DNA of 64,000 bases from Bacillus sp. FJAT-49736. Lineage in GTDB: Bacteria; Bacillota; Bacilli; Bacillales; Bacillaceae_C. The position numbers were made by a program, and so were the translations under genes. The notes beneath the pieces were generated by a model that saw nothing but the letters and a program-made list of their open reading frames with translations, did no database searches and was not told where the DNA came from. Positions within the stretch are counted from its first letter, which is position 1. Each line of letters opens with the position of its first letter. The stretch lies in contig NZ_JAGYPI010000001.1 in assembly GCF_018343615.1 (NCBI RefSeq), forward strand, positions 1,320,960 to 1,384,959. The letters run 5' to 3'. This document shows, one piece after another, positions 51,905-62,202 of this stretch.

Positions 51905-53350
51905 CTATGTTCGAATTAATTTATTATGAAAAAGTCCTTCGTAAATAGATTTATATTTATTGGCTGATGCTTCCCAGCTAAAATCAAGTGCCATTGCTTT
52001 TGTGATTAATTCCTTCCACTTTTTTGGCTGAAATCGATAGAGCCAGACTGCTCGCTCCAAGGTGTACAGCATATCATGTGCATTATAATTCGTAAAACTG
52101 AAACCGTACCCTTCATCTTTAAATTCATTATAAGGAATGACCGTATCATAAAGTCCACCAGTTTCTCTTACGATAGGCAAAGTGCCATATCTTAATGCCA
52201 AAAGCTGACCAATGCCGCATGGTTCAAACTTGGAGGGCATCAAAAACAGATCGGAGCCCGCATATATTTTCCTGGCAAGCGTCTCATCAAAGTAACCATG
52301 ATAGGATAATTTATCTGAGTACTTTTCAGAGAGCTGCTTAAAGGTAGTTTCATATTGCTGTGCCCCTGTTCCAAGAATGATTAGCTGAACATTCATATTC
52401 ATTATTTCATGTATAACATGCAGAACCAAATCAATTCCTTTTTGTTCTACTAATCTCGTAACCATTGCAATAACCGGAATATCCTTTATTGATGGTAAAT
52501 GCAAAGCCTCTTGCAGTTTTACCTTATTGATCCATTTTCCATCCGCATCTTCATAGCATGAAAAAATACATTCATCCGTTTGTGGATTATACAGATCATA
52601 ATCAATTCCATTGATAATTCCGATGAGATGGTTTGCATGCTTCTGCAAAAATCCATCAAGACCTTCTCCAAAATAAGGCATTTGAATCTCTTTTGCATAG
52701 GTAGGACTTACGGTTGTTAAATAATCTGCATATGCAAGTCCGGCTTTTAAATAACTCACATTGCCGTGATATTCAATACCATCTATATGAAAATACAACT
52801 CACTCAAATCTAATAGGTCAGAAAGAACTGTTTTTGAAAAGTTCCCTTGATACCGTAAATTATGAATAGTAAATACCGTTTTTATATTTTTATATAAAGG
52901 TTGATTTTGATAATGTGCTTTTAATAAAACACTTATTGGTCCAGTTTGCCAATCGTGGCAATGAATGATATCTGGTTGGCTTTGTAAATGTGGAATTGCC
53001 TCTAATATTGCCCTAGAGAAAAAGGCAAACCGCTCTCCATCATCAAAGAATCCATAGCTGCCATGTCTTTTAAAATAATATTCATTATCTAAAAAATAGC
53101 AGTGTATGCCGTCCATTTTTAGCATTTCAATACCACAAAATACACGCCTCCAGCCAACAGGAACCTCTATACTTTTTAAAAACACCATTTGTTTTTTATA
53201 CTCTTTAGGTAAATCCCCATATTTGGGTAAAATGACACTCGTTTTAATTCCTTGTTTTTCCAATGCCTTTGGCAATGAACCAATAACATCGCCTAGTCCG
53301 CCCGTTTTGACAAATGGAACACATTCCGATGCTGCAAATAAAACCTCCAT
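51905..53350 (-). CDS. glgA: Glycogen synthase (ADP-glucose, GT5)
   Basis: 481 residues. The N-terminal ADP-glucose loop KTGGLGDVIGSLPKAL (Lys16), HCHDWQTG, TIHNLRYQG, TTVSPTYAKEI and GIINGIDYDLYNP are present, and the C-terminal GT-B half has MVTRLVEQKGIDL and the acceptor/donor loop EPCGIGQLLALRYGTLPIVRETGGLYDT. It extends alpha-1,4-glucan from ADP-glucose. The start overlaps the glgD stop (TAATG). It is the last gene of the operon; a terminator and repeat array C follow, and glycogen phosphorylase (glgP) is absent. Confidence 0.96.
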   Translation of the reverse strand: MEVLFAASECVPFVKTGGLGDVIGSLPKALEKQGIKTSVILPKYGDLPKEYKKQMVFLKSIEVPVGWRRVFCGIEMLKMDGIHCYFLDNEYYFKRHGSYGFFDDGERFAFFSRAILEAIPHLQSQPDIIHCHDWQTGPISVLLKAHYQNQPLYKNIKTVFTIHNLRYQGNFSKTVLSDLLDLSELYFHIDGIEYHGNVSYLKAGLAYADYLTTVSPTYAKEIQMPYFGEGLDGFLQKHANHLIGIINGIDYDLYNPQTDECIFSCYEDADGKWINKVKLQEALHLPSIKDIPVIAMVTRLVEQKGIDLVLHVIHEIMNMNVQLIILGTGAQQYETTFKQLSEKYSDKLSYHGYFDETLARKIYAGSDLFLMPSKFEPCGIGQLLALRYGTLPIVRETGGLYDTVIPYNEFKDEGYGFSFTNYNAHDMLYTLERAVWLYRFQPKKWKELITKAMALDFSWEASANKYKSIYEGLFHNKLIRT

Positions 53351-54456
53351 TAGAGCATTTCCGCCTTTTTTATCACGATAGGCTGTTCATCCCCTTTGAC
53401 AACTCTATCATTTGTAATCATTACCTGTTTATCGGTTATTACATGGTCCAGGTATGCTCCTTCTCCAATTTCACTCTTTTGCATAATAATGCTGTTTTTT
53501 ACAGTTGCACCCTTTTTCACCTTTACTCCTCGAAAAATAATACTGTTTTCTACAGTTCCTTCAATTTCACATCCATTCGCAATAAGCGAATTGGAAACAG
53601 TCGATGTTGAAGAGTACTTTGCCGGAGCTTCATGTTTAATTTTTGTAAAAACAGTCCATTCGTTATCCAAAAAGCTATCGGCATATTCTCGATTTAAAAA
53701 AGCCATATTACCAGCATGGAAACTTTCAATGGAGTGGATAAATGGCATACTGCCTTTAAACTGATAGCCCATTACCTTTAATTTATTTAAATTCGCTTTC
53801 ACCATATCTTTTAAAAAGTCATATTCATCATTTTCCACACATTTTTTAATTAGCTCAATTAATACATATTTATTTATTACATAGGTCTCTAAACAAATGT
53901 CATGATCATTTTTTGGAAAGGTATATAAATCAATGTCGACCACTTCTCCAGCCTGATTTACTGTGCATCCATGATAAATTGGCTTGAGAGCAGGTGTTCC
54001 ATCATATTTTTTATAAATAACGGTAATATCCGCTTTATGATGGCGATGCTGGAGAATGATATCATTAAAATCAATTTTACACACATGATGACCTGGAGTG
54101 ATAATAACAGTATCCGCTATAGAGCGTTGAAAAAACTCTATATGATCATAAAATTGCTGTAGATCTCCTTTTATCTTTTGATCAGGATGAATAGGGGGCA
54201 AAATAAATAATCCGCCGGAATGACGGTCTAAATCCCATTCCTTGCCTGATCCCAAATGGTCCATTATAGACCTATATTTTTCCTTTGTAAATACGGCAAC
54301 CGATTTCACTTGTGCATGAATAAAATTGGACAATGTAAAATCAATCATCCGATATCTGCCGGCAAATGGGACCGAAGCTAAACAGCGATTATAAGTTAGT
54401 TCTTTTAAAAAAGGTTTTTCATTAATTAAATTAATTACTCCCACAACACTATCCAA
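53350..54456 (-). CDS. glgD: GlgD, regulatory subunit of ADP-glucose pyrophosphorylase
   Basis: 368 residues from a TTG at 54456. The protein is GlgC-like but has lost the catalytic pyrophosphate loop: where GlgC has GGQGTRL, GlgD has VINLINEKPFLKELT. SVPFAGRYRMIDFTLSN (about 29-45), MDHLGSGKEWDLDRHSGGLFIL and left-handed beta-helix repeats (ANGCEIEGTVENSIIFRGVKVKKGA) are kept. In Bacillus GlgD modulates GlgC in a mixed tetramer. A 133-base gap with a TTAGCAAC/GTTGCTAA stem separates it from glgC. Confidence 0.95.
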   Translation of the reverse strand: MDSVVGVINLINEKPFLKELTYNRCLASVPFAGRYRMIDFTLSNFIHAQVKSVAVFTKEKYRSIMDHLGSGKEWDLDRHSGGLFILPPIHPDQKIKGDLQQFYDHIEFFQRSIADTVIITPGHHVCKIDFNDIILQHRHHKADITVIYKKYDGTPALKPIYHGCTVNQAGEVVDIDLYTFPKNDHDICLETYVINKYVLIELIKKCVENDEYDFLKDMVKANLNKLKVMGYQFKGSMPFIHSIESFHAGNMAFLNREYADSFLDNEWTVFTKIKHEAPAKYSSTSTVSNSLIANGCEIEGTVENSIIFRGVKVKKGATVKNSIIMQKSEIGEGAYLDHVITDKQVMITNDRVVKGDEQPIVIKKAEML

Positions 54457-54589
54457 TATTTATCGCATCCCTTTTTGTAAGTAGTTATAAATCTTAATAA
54501 ATCCCTAGTTTTTGGCATCTTTACTTCAAAAGGTTAGCAACCTAACAAAATAAGGATGTTGCTAAGGATTTCGTCAATAAGAGCCTTGT

Positions 54590-55747
54590 TTAAAGCACTT
54601 CTTTTAGCGGAAGTGAAATTCTGCGATTATCTCCAATTAATGTAATATCATCCAGTTCATTAGAGGAACTAAGAACAGAGCCGTCTTCAATGACAGAATC
54701 ACTTGCGATGATAGCACGATGAATGTGGACGTTATTTCCAATTTTTACATTCGGCATAATTACAGAGTTATTTATAACACTACCTTTACCAACATGAACA
54801 TTATAGGATAGCACGGAATGTTCCACGCATCCGAATATGCTGCAACCCTCGTTAACCAGAGATTCTTTTACAATAGCATCCGCTGCAACATATTGTGGTG
54901 GATGATTTGCATTGCCGGCATAAATATTCCAGCGTGAATCATTTAGAGAAAAAGCTGGCTTATCACCAAGCAGATCCATATGTGCCTCCCATAGACTTCG
55001 AACGGTTCCGACATCCTTCCAATACCCATTAAACTGGTAAGCATATAGATGTACTCCGTCCGCCAGCATTTTCGGAATAATATTTTTACCAAAATCGTTC
55101 TCGGAGAATGCATCCGCCTCATCATTTTTCAAGTATTGCTTTAGCAAGCTCCAATTAAATAAATAAACTCCCATGGAAGCAAGGTTATTCTTTGGATATT
55201 TCGGTTTTTCTTCAAACTCGAGAATCTTCATAGCTTCGTTTGTATGCATGATTCCAAAACGATTCGCTTCCTGCCAAGGTACTTGAATTACCGCGATTGT
55301 TGCTTGTGATTGCTTTTCTATATGGTATTGAAGCAATCGATTATAATCCATCTTATATATGTGATCACCCGAAATAATTAGAACATATTCCGGACTGTAC
55401 TGGTTGATATAATGGATATTTTGATACACGGCATTGGCAGTTCCCTTATACCATTGTCCGCCATCCTTCCCTCTATAAGGCGGCAGTACCGTTACACCGC
55501 CAAAATTCCGATCTAAATCCCATGCCCTTCCATTGCCAACATAATCATTTAATAAATGCGGTTCATATTGAGTAAGTACACCTACTGTATCTATTCCCGA
55601 ATGAGAACAATTACTCAACGTAAAATCAATAATCCGATATTTTCCCCCAAATGGAACGGCAGGCTTTGCAAGTGTCTCAGTTAACTCGCCTAGTCTCGTT
55701 CCTTGGCCCCCGGCAAGTAGCATTGCGATCCATTTTTTTGACCCCAT
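54590..55747 (-). CDS. glgC: Glucose-1-phosphate adenylyltransferase
   Basis: 385 residues from the ATG at 55747, close to B. subtilis GlgC (380). AAGGA lies 12 bases upstream; the open frame further back lies in glgB. The catalytic loop [17 protein letters not shown] is near the N-terminus, followed by [42 protein letters not shown] and FEEKPKYP, and a C-terminal beta-helix. It makes ADP-glucose from ATP and glucose 1-phosphate, the committed step of glycogen synthesis. The 5' end overlaps glgB by 58 bases in another frame. Confidence 0.95.
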   Translation of the reverse strand: MGSKKWIAMLLAGGQGTRLGELTETLAKPAVPFGGKYRIIDFTLSNCSHSGIDTVGVLTQYEPHLLNDYVGNGRAWDLDRNFGGVTVLPPYRGKDGGQWYKGTANAVYQNIHYINQYSPEYVLIISGDHIYKMDYNRLLQYHIEKQSQATIAVIQVPWQEANRFGIMHTNEAMKILEFEEKPKYPKNNLASMGVYLFNWSLLKQYLKNDEADAFSENDFGKNIIPKMLADGVHLYAYQFNGYWKDVGTVRSLWEAHMDLLGDKPAFSLNDSRWNIYAGNANHPPQYVAADAIVKESLVNEGCSIFGCVEHSVLSYNVHVGKGSVINNSVIMPNVKIGNNVHIHRAIIASDSVIEDGSVLSSSNELDDITLIGDNRRISLPLKEVL

Positions 55748-57675
55748 TTTTCCAAAACATCCTTCCGTCGCTTTTTCGTAGCCTTCATAAAAATAGCTAT
55801 TCCAAGTGAAGGAACAGTTATTTCCATGCTGCATGGCTGATTATGAAAAGGTATTTTTTCTGCTTGTATCGGCTTGTCATTGCATTGTCCATCCCCTCCA
55901 AAAGAAGTGTCATCACTATTCCATACTTCTAAATAGCTGCCAAACGACGGAACCCCAATTCTATATTCCTTGTATGATGCATTAGAGAAATTGCATACGA
56001 CAATACAATAATCACCTTTGCGCTTTCCTTTTCTAATAAAAATTATGATGCTTTGTGTGCTATTATTCGGGTCTACCCACTCAAAACCTTCTTGTACATG
56101 ATCCAACCGCCACAAAGATGACATTTTTTTATAAAAATGATGGAACGATATACAATAATGGTAGAATTGCAAATGTGAATCATATTCAAGCAAATTCCAA
56201 TCTAATTCCATTAAATCCTTCCACTCGTCAAATTGGGCAAACTCACTGCCCATAAATAAAAGCTTCTTACCTGGATGGGTCATGTAGTAGCCATACAACA
56301 GGCGAAGATTAGCGAATTTTCTGCTGTAATCACCAGGCATTTTATTTAATAATGAACGCTTGCCATAAACTAATTCATCATGAGAAAAAGGAAGCACAAA
56401 GTTTTCCGAAAAAGCATATAACATGGAGAATGTTAAGAGCTCATGATGATATTTCCTTTCGTTCATATCGAGCTGCATGTAGCGCAAAACATCATTTGTC
56501 CACCCCATATTCCATTTATAATTAAAACCAAGTCCACCTAAATTAGTAGGATGACTTACGAGCGGATAAGCAGTGGCTTCCTCCGCCATCATGACAATCC
56601 CTGGATGCTTTTGAAAGACAACTTCATTTAGAGCCTTCAAAAACTGAATGGCTTCGAGGTTTTCTTCACCGCCATATTTATTTCTCAAACCAGTAATATG
56701 GTTATCATGATTTAAATAAATCATAGAAGACACTGCATCGATCCGAAAGCCATCTACATGATAGACGTCCAGCCAAAACATTATGCTAGAAAGAAGATAG
56801 CTATGTACTTCGGGTTTCTCAAAATCAAAATTATAGGTACCCCAATTTGGCCGTTCTGCTTTTCTCGAATCATAGGACTCATAGAGCGGAGTACCATCAA
56901 AGCGTCCCAATCCATGAGCATCCTTACAGAAATGAACGGGAACCCAGTCTAAAATCACACCAATATTTCTTTGATGACATCGATCCACAAAATACATAAA
57001 ATCCTCTGGTGTTCCGTAACGACTCGTAACAGAATAGTACCCAGTTACCTGATACCCCCATGACCGATCATATGGATGTTCCATAATGGGCATAATTTCA
57101 ATGTGGGTAAAACCACATTGAATGACATGGTCTAGAAGAGAATCTGCTAGTTCTCTATACGTATAAAAACTACCATCCGCTTTTTTTCTCCATGAACCGA
57201 GGTGAACCTCATAAATAAGCATTGGTTTAATATAGACTTCATTTCTTTTTCGTTTCTCCATCCATTTTTGGTCACACCATGCATATTTTATTAAGGAATA
57301 TATTATAGAAGCTGTATGTGGCCGTTTTTCCGAATAAAAGGCATACGGGTCAGCTTTCATTATTTTTTCTCCACTGGGCGTAAGCATCTCATATTTATAT
57401 AAGTCACCTTCACCTAGCATTGGAATAAAAAGAGACCATGTTCCTGTTTGTTCGATTCGTTCCATTTTATGTCGCGAGCCATCCCATTGATTAAAATCAC
57501 CTACTACTGAAACAGCTAACGCATTAGGCGCCCAAACTAAAAAGTGAACTCCCTTTATTCCTTCCCGACTTGTCATATGAGCACCGAAAATTTTATATCC
57601 TTCCTGAAGAGTACCTTCATGAAATAAATATATATCCAATTCAGTTGGCAGCTTTTTTAATGTATCTACTTTCAT
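55690..57675 (-). CDS. glgB: 1,4-alpha-glucan branching enzyme (GH13)
   Basis: 661 residues from the ATG at 57675, three bases after GGAGGTGAGG (an in-frame ATG at 57690 lies before that site). The N-terminal CBM48 domain ([23 protein letters not shown]) and GH13 core are complete: [21 protein letters not shown] (nucleophile Asp), [10 protein letters not shown] (acid/base Glu) and [11 protein letters not shown] (third Asp). The C-terminal tail is about 25 residues longer than the beta-sandwich needs ([19 protein letters not shown]) and overlaps glgC. It introduces alpha-1,6 branches into glycogen. First gene of glgBCDA. Confidence 0.96.
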   Translation of the reverse strand: MKVDTLKKLPTELDIYLFHEGTLQEGYKIFGAHMTSREGIKGVHFLVWAPNALAVSVVGDFNQWDGSRHKMERIEQTGTWSLFIPMLGEGDLYKYEMLTPSGEKIMKADPYAFYSEKRPHTASIIYSLIKYAWCDQKWMEKRKRNEVYIKPMLIYEVHLGSWRKKADGSFYTYRELADSLLDHVIQCGFTHIEIMPIMEHPYDRSWGYQVTGYYSVTSRYGTPEDFMYFVDRCHQRNIGVILDWVPVHFCKDAHGLGRFDGTPLYESYDSRKAERPNWGTYNFDFEKPEVHSYLLSSIMFWLDVYHVDGFRIDAVSSMIYLNHDNHITGLRNKYGGEENLEAIQFLKALNEVVFQKHPGIVMMAEEATAYPLVSHPTNLGGLGFNYKWNMGWTNDVLRYMQLDMNERKYHHELLTFSMLYAFSENFVLPFSHDELVYGKRSLLNKMPGDYSRKFANLRLLYGYYMTHPGKKLLFMGSEFAQFDEWKDLMELDWNLLEYDSHLQFYHYCISFHHFYKKMSSLWRLDHVQEGFEWVDPNNSTQSIIIFIRKGKRKGDYCIVVCNFSNASYKEYRIGVPSFGSYLEVWNSDDTSFGGDGQCNDKPIQAEKIPFHNQPCSMEITVPSLGIAIFMKATKKRRKDVLEKWGQKNGSQCYLPGAKERD

Positions 57676-57778
57676 GTTCCTCACCTCCATTTTTTATATG
57701 TACTCATGAGACACGTTATTGATGTACTTCTTTTCTTCACTTTAGTGCGTCAATGTGTGATTAAATTATTTTTCTAGC

Positions 57779-57824
57779 TGTCTAGTACTTATTCCTGCGA
57801 TGAATAATGTCTAGTTTTGTCTAG
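57779..57824. promoter_or_regulatory. TGTCTAG repeats ahead of glgB
   Basis: TGTCTAG occurs at 57779-57785, 57808-57814 and 57818-57824. The outer parts also form an inverted pair (TTTTTCTAG at about 57770, CTAGAAAAA at about 57821). The block lies 100-145 bases before the glgB start and after the GH15 terminator, so it is a candidate regulator site for the glycogen operon. Confidence 0.4.
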
Positions 57825-57845
57825 AAAAACTAAAAAGTAACAAAT

Positions 57846-57874
57846 ACAAAAGCTCCCCCAATAGGAGAAGCTTT
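57846..57874 (-). terminator. Terminator of the GH15 gene
   Basis: AAAGCTTCTCC and GGGGGAGCTTT pair on the minus strand, followed by TGTATTTG; the T-run is weak. Confidence 0.65.
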
Positions 57875-57882
57875 CTCATACA

Positions 57883-58923
57883 TTATTCATTATTTGCTGC
57901 ATCATACAACGGAGCCTGGTTTCGTTCCTTCTCCCTCATTGACTTTAAAAATAAATAGGATAGTGAAACACTCCAAGCAAGTGGTGTATTCCCATTTGGG
58001 ATATTCCGACCGCCAATATACAATTCGGGAATTTTCCAGTTGTTTTCGGATATAATTCTCTCCGTTTTCAAACGATATTCCTCTGCCTTATGACACATCC
58101 CTAATTCTAAATAACAAAGACCGAGCCAAGGCAATCCAAAGCACCATTCCGCTTCACTGCCCTCGTTATAATATTGATCATGCTGATAGCGTATACATCC
58201 GTTACTACGCTCAAGGAAACATGTGACTCTTTGGATAATTTTTAGTGCCATAGATCGTTCAATAACCCGGTACGGAAAAATTAGTGAAAGCAAGGCCAAA
58301 TCAGTTTCTTTTGATTCACTTTCTCTTGGAAGCAATCTTTGTAAGGTTTCTTCTCCCTTTGTAATAATCTCAGGAGGAACATCCACTAGCATTTTTACTG
58401 CATTTAGCCCTGCCACACACGCTCCAACACTAGAAGAATGAAGCTCTATATTTTCCTCCCACATGCCATTATCCTCTGCACGCCAATATTCCAAACATTC
58501 CAGATAGTCTACCAGCTTTTTTACAATCCGAAGGTCATCTTCATCTCTTATAACTCTCTGACCATGTCTAAGCCCTTCGCCAACTCCCCATAAAAATGCA
58601 CCTATCGCATCATTTTGCGCATGGCCCCATTCCACATTCATTTCCTCAAGATCCATCGAATAACGGGAATGAATATATTCATAAAGAAACTTTGGTTTCT
58701 TTTTTGTATGAATATCAATTTTCCATTCATACCGTTTAAATAAATCAAGCATAGCATGATATGCTTTTTCAAAACGGTCAGATGGTGTATTTAAAAACGG
58801 TAAAGTTGTATAGAAAATATCACGAATCCAAACATAACTGTAATCCTTTGAAGGGCTGGCAATATACGCACCGTTCGGCAGACGCATTTGATCTAGAACT
58901 TGTAACGCTTTGTCTAAGTTCAA
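57883..58923 (-). CDS. Glycoside hydrolase family 15 protein
   Basis: 346 residues from a TTG at 58923, 11 bases after GGAGG. An (alpha/alpha)6-barrel pattern is visible: YSYVWIRDIFYTTLPFL near residue 28, EEMNVEWGHAQNDAIGAFLWGVGEGL (about 93-118), ECLEYWRAEDNGMWEE with its acidic pair (about 141-157), EWCFGLPWLGLCYLELG and PELYIGGRNIPNGNTPLAWSVSL. These match the GH15 glucoamylase/glucodextranase fold. It lacks a signal peptide, so it probably acts on cytoplasmic glucan. Its place upstream of glgBCDA suggests glycogen trimming or release of glucose, perhaps replacing phosphorylase. Confidence 0.85.
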   Translation of the reverse strand: MNLDKALQVLDQMRLPNGAYIASPSKDYSYVWIRDIFYTTLPFLNTPSDRFEKAYHAMLDLFKRYEWKIDIHTKKKPKFLYEYIHSRYSMDLEEMNVEWGHAQNDAIGAFLWGVGEGLRHGQRVIRDEDDLRIVKKLVDYLECLEYWRAEDNGMWEENIELHSSSVGACVAGLNAVKMLVDVPPEIITKGEETLQRLLPRESESKETDLALLSLIFPYRVIERSMALKIIQRVTCFLERSNGCIRYQHDQYYNEGSEAEWCFGLPWLGLCYLELGMCHKAEEYRLKTERIISENNWKIPELYIGGRNIPNGNTPLAWSVSLSYLFLKSMREKERNQAPLYDAANNE

Positions 58924-59332
58924 TTTTCATGCACACCTCCAGGAAATATTTACTACTGGAACGGTTTATATCTATATTTTTCACTTAAAAACCTTGTGAT
59001 AAACTAATGTACTACCATTAATTTATGAAAAGGCTTTTAAAATTGATAACAAAATAGACGGGTATCACGGTTTTTGGGGTTGAATGGGTATCAAAACCTA
59101 TACGGCTTCATTATTTTGACATTCCATGTTAAATTCCGAACCTTTTACTAAAGGTTACCAAGTTACACATATTATCATTATTTTTCTTCGTAATCCCCTT
59201 AAAAGTTCCGCCGCTTTTTAAAAAAGATTTCATCATATTAACTTTATTTTTGTAAAAGTACACCAATCTCAAGAATTTTTCACATAAAACAGCTACCCAT
59301 CTTAATAAAATGGGTAGCTGTTCTCTCGCAAA
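58924..59332. other. Intergenic, with the CotF-gene terminator at 59288-59322
   Basis: AACAGCTACCCAT (59288-59300) pairs exactly with ATGGGTAGCTGTT (59310-59322) and ends the minus-strand coat gene. The remaining ~350 bases contain two ACGGGTATCA/TGGGTATCA-like words but no gene or clear operator. Confidence 0.5.
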
Positions 59333-59971
59333 TTAATGCATCATGTTATTATTTTGCATTTGTTGACCACCTGCAGGTGCAAATCCGTTCACCATTTGCT
59401 GCATATCTGCTGCAGCAAATTGCGGTACTTGATAATAATGATGTTTGTTTTGGTATAAGGATAATTCATATGCCATTTCAATGCAGTTTGGTATAGAATC
59501 AGCGAGAACGCGGCGTACAACAGGATTGGTTGTTTCCATTGCAGCCATTGTTTTCATAGATGCAGATGCTTTAACCGCACCAAGCATTAAACTAGATACA
59601 CATTGATCCGTTAACTCATTTGCAGATTGAACAGGTTTTTTTGGCTGAGATGGTTTTAATCCATATACAAAATCATTGTCTTGAGTCATTTTGTAGCTCT
59701 GGGTAGGCACTGCCGGATCTTGTCCGGTTTTAAAGCAATCTAACGTTGTATTATATTCTTGCTGCATAAATTGATATTGACGGTCAAGGATCCCCATTAG
59801 TTCTTGATCCTTTACATGTTCTTTAAGCATTGTATACTGATCCATCGTACCAATTGCACCAGATAATACTTCGGAAACATCCATTACCTCGTGACCGCCA
59901 TGGTTCATATTCTGAGGAACATTTCCTGTATGCATATTTTGATGTGTTTGTCCTTGCTGATTCTGCATCAT
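59333..59971 (-). CDS. CotF-family spore coat protein
   Basis: 212 residues from the ATG at 59971, 7-9 bases after GGAGGGA. The N- and C-termini are Gln/Asn/His/Met-rich and low-complexity (MMQNQQGQTHQNMHTGN, and QQMQNNNMMH at the end), and the middle (about 30-190) is a helical ferritin-like CotF domain: SEVLSGAIGTMDQYTMLKEHV, ILDRQYQFMQQEYNTTLDCF and ASASMKTMAAMETTNPVVRRVLADSIPNCIEMAYELSLYQNKHHYYQ. It is expected in the spore coat of Bacillus. Confidence 0.87.
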   Translation of the reverse strand: MMQNQQGQTHQNMHTGNVPQNMNHGGHEVMDVSEVLSGAIGTMDQYTMLKEHVKDQELMGILDRQYQFMQQEYNTTLDCFKTGQDPAVPTQSYKMTQDNDFVYGLKPSQPKKPVQSANELTDQCVSSLMLGAVKASASMKTMAAMETTNPVVRRVLADSIPNCIEMAYELSLYQNKHHYYQVPQFAAADMQQMVNGFAPAGGQQMQNNNMMH

Positions 59972-60166
59972 TACGCATCCCTCCAAAAATTTAATCAAAC
60001 ATCTTTCTTATTTTGTTTTTTCAAGCGAAAGATATACATCCATATGTTCAATGGAAGGTATTGATAATTTTTAATTCGGTGCTGTTTTTTCCTACAAAAA
60101 CCTTATAGATAATTCTTTTAAGAATAAATATACCCATTATAACCATATGATAAGTAAAAATCGCAC

Positions 60167-60191
60167 AAAAAAAGAGCCTTCATTAAGGCTC
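60167..60191 (-). terminator. Terminator of cwlJ
   Basis: GAGCCTT-AATG-AAGGCTC on the minus strand followed by seven T. Confidence 0.88.
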
Positions 60192-60196
60192 ATAAT

Positions 60197-60628
60197 TTAT
60201 CCAAACGTATTGTACACATTTTGGCAGGTTTCTGCTGTTGGTTCATAAAAGCAATGCAACTTATATCTTCCTACCAATGGCTGATTATACCATTGCTGAG
60301 GGCAATCACCCTGAGGTCTGAAATACCATAAGCTATATTTTGCCGGCCAATGATACTCACCGTTAATGGCCCGGCGTGCTAATGTTCTTTCTTTGTCCCT
60401 TGCTCTTTGATAAAAATATCCATGTATAACCGCTTCAAATGCATGTGGCTGATAAATCATTTGCGGAATGGTCCTAAGTCCTTGGAAGTCTGAACAATTT
60501 GCTCTGATACGATTAATTCCAACGTTTCCGACGAGCATCATTCCTAATACGCCTTCCCCTTCTGCTTCCGCTCTTAATAATCTTGCCAACAAGTCAATAT
60601 CAGAATCTGTAGCTTTTACAACCGCCAT
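60197..60628 (-). CDS. cwlJ: Spore cortex-lytic cell wall hydrolase CwlJ
   Basis: 143 residues, one more than B. subtilis CwlJ. It is a Hydrolase_2 (SleB-type) domain without signal peptide or peptidoglycan-binding domain, as CwlJ should be. Hallmarks are LLARLLRAEAEGEG with the catalytic Glu (about residue 21), VGNVGINRIRANC, IPQMIYQPHAFEAV and KYSLWYFRPQGDCPQQWYNQP, and the end is CQNVYNTFG. It is located in the coat and triggered by Ca-dipicolinate at germination. GGAGGTGAGAGG precedes the ATG. The partner gerQ is not adjacent. Confidence 0.95.
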   Translation of the reverse strand: MAVVKATDSDIDLLARLLRAEAEGEGVLGMMLVGNVGINRIRANCSDFQGLRTIPQMIYQPHAFEAVIHGYFYQRARDKERTLARRAINGEYHWPAKYSLWYFRPQGDCPQQWYNQPLVGRYKLHCFYEPTAETCQNVYNTFG

Positions 60629-60777
60629 CCTCTCACCTCCATTGTTGTCATGATTATCATATTTCTTAATGGGGTAAATGATGACGATGGACTAGATTTT
60701 ATATTTTTACGTTAGGCATTTCCCAGGCAAGCGCATAAAAAGACAATTATTTATTGGATTAAACAAATTATGTCGAA

Positions 60778-62202
60778 TTATAAACTTAGTGAAATGTATT
60801 TAATTTCCAAATAATCCTCAATGCCAAAACGGCTTCCTTCACGTCCCAAACCACTTTCTTTAAATCCGCCAAATGGAGCTTGTGCTGCAGATGGAGCACC
60901 ATCATTTAAGCCAATAATTCCGTATTCCAACCCTTCTGCAATTTCAACTGCTTCCTTAATATTCTCAGTAAATACATATGCAGCCAATCCATATGGTGTA
61001 TTATTTGCTCTTTTAATTACTTCTTCGATTGTTTCGAATGTTGCAATTGGAGCTAGGGGACCGAACGTTTCCTCCGTCATACAGTACATATCGTCCGTCG
61101 CATTTTCAATGACGGTAGGTTCAAAAAAGAATCCATCCGTTTCGGAAAGCTGTTTACCTCCGACTAATAAGCTTCCGCCTTTTTGAATAGCATCATCAAT
61201 ATGCCTTTTTACTTTATCTGCTGCTTCTTGATTGATCAATGGTCCAATGTCCACTTGATCATTTAGGCCATTTCCAACTTTAAGACTAGCAACCTTATCT
61301 GCAAATTTCGCCGAAAATACTTTTGCAATTTTTTTATCAACATATATTCGATTGGTACAGACACATGTTTGTCCGGCATTTCTAAATTTGGATGCTGCTG
61401 CACCTGCCACTGCTTTATCTAGATCGGCATTTTCCGTTACGATAAACGGGGCATGTCCGCCTAATTCTAATGAAACTTTTTTAACTGTATCCGCCGCACC
61501 ACGCATTAAGATTTTTCCAACCTCCGTGGATCCCGTAAAAGTTATTTTGCGAACACGGCTGTCCTTTTGCCAAACACTAGCAATGGTCGGTGCATCACCC
61601 GTAACTACGTTTATCACACCTTTAGGAATTCCCGCTTGTTCCGCTAATTGAACTAACTTTAATGCTGTAAAAGGAGTTTCCTCTGACGGCTTTAAAACTG
61701 TAGTACAGCCGGCTGCTAATGCTGGAGCGATTTTTCTAGTAATCATAGCCGCCGGAAAATTCCAAGGCGTTATTGCTGCTACGACACCAATTGGTTGTTT
61801 TTGTACAAAAATTCTTTTATTCGGATGTGATGCTGGTATCGTTTCACCGTAAATCCGCTTTCCTTCCTCTGCATACCAAACAATATAATCATTGGCATAT
61901 GTAATTTCTCCTCTTGCTTCATGGAGAGGCTTTCCTTGTTCTGTCGTCATAGTTTCTGCAAGTATATGAAGATTTTCTTCAATTAAGTAAGACCACTTCA
62001 TAAGAAGCTTACTTCGTTCTGCCGCCGTTAATTTAGACCATCTAGGCAGTGCCGCATATGCGGCTGTCACTGCTAATTCCGCTTCCCTTTCTCCGCCATT
62101 TGGAACGGCTCCGATTTTCTCTTTCGTAGCAGGATTATACACGTCGATGACATCATCAGTTGTCAACCATTCCCCATTAATATACATTTTTTCAATTAAC
62201 AT
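60778..62202 (-). CDS. gabD: Succinate-semialdehyde dehydrogenase-type aldehyde dehydrogenase
   Basis: 474 residues. ALDH motifs are complete: AAITPWNFPAAM, KPSEETPFTALKL, FTGSTEVGKIL, the base Glu in SLELGGHAPFIV, the catalytic Cys in FRNAGQTCVCTNRIYV, EETFGPLAPIATF and the C-terminal PFGGFKESGLGREGSRFGIEDYLEIKYI. The FRNAGQTC and PFGGFKESG wording is typical of GabD, NAD(P)-dependent succinate-semialdehyde dehydrogenase, which completes the GABA shunt. GabT is not adjacent, so glutarate- or other semialdehydes remain possible. AGGGGGAGA lies before the ATG at 62202. Confidence 0.88.
   Translation of the reverse strand: MLIEKMYINGEWLTTDDVIDVYNPATKEKIGAVPNGGEREAELAVTAAYAALPRWSKLTAAERSKLLMKWSYLIEENLHILAETMTTEQGKPLHEARGEITYANDYIVWYAEEGKRIYGETIPASHPNKRIFVQKQPIGVVAAITPWNFPAAMITRKIAPALAAGCTTVLKPSEETPFTALKLVQLAEQAGIPKGVINVVTGDAPTIASVWQKDSRVRKITFTGSTEVGKILMRGAADTVKKVSLELGGHAPFIVTENADLDKAVAGAAASKFRNAGQTCVCTNRIYVDKKIAKVFSAKFADKVASLKVGNGLNDQVDIGPLINQEAADKVKRHIDDAIQKGGSLLVGGKQLSETDGFFFEPTVIENATDDMYCMTEETFGPLAPIATFETIEEVIKRANNTPYGLAAYVFTENIKEAVEIAEGLEYGIIGLNDGAPSAAQAPFGGFKESGLGREGSRFGIEDYLEIKYISLSL

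Noticed and set aside
53106-54162. Plus-strand open frames opposite glgD and glgA
   Set aside because: Antisense shadows of well-conserved genes.
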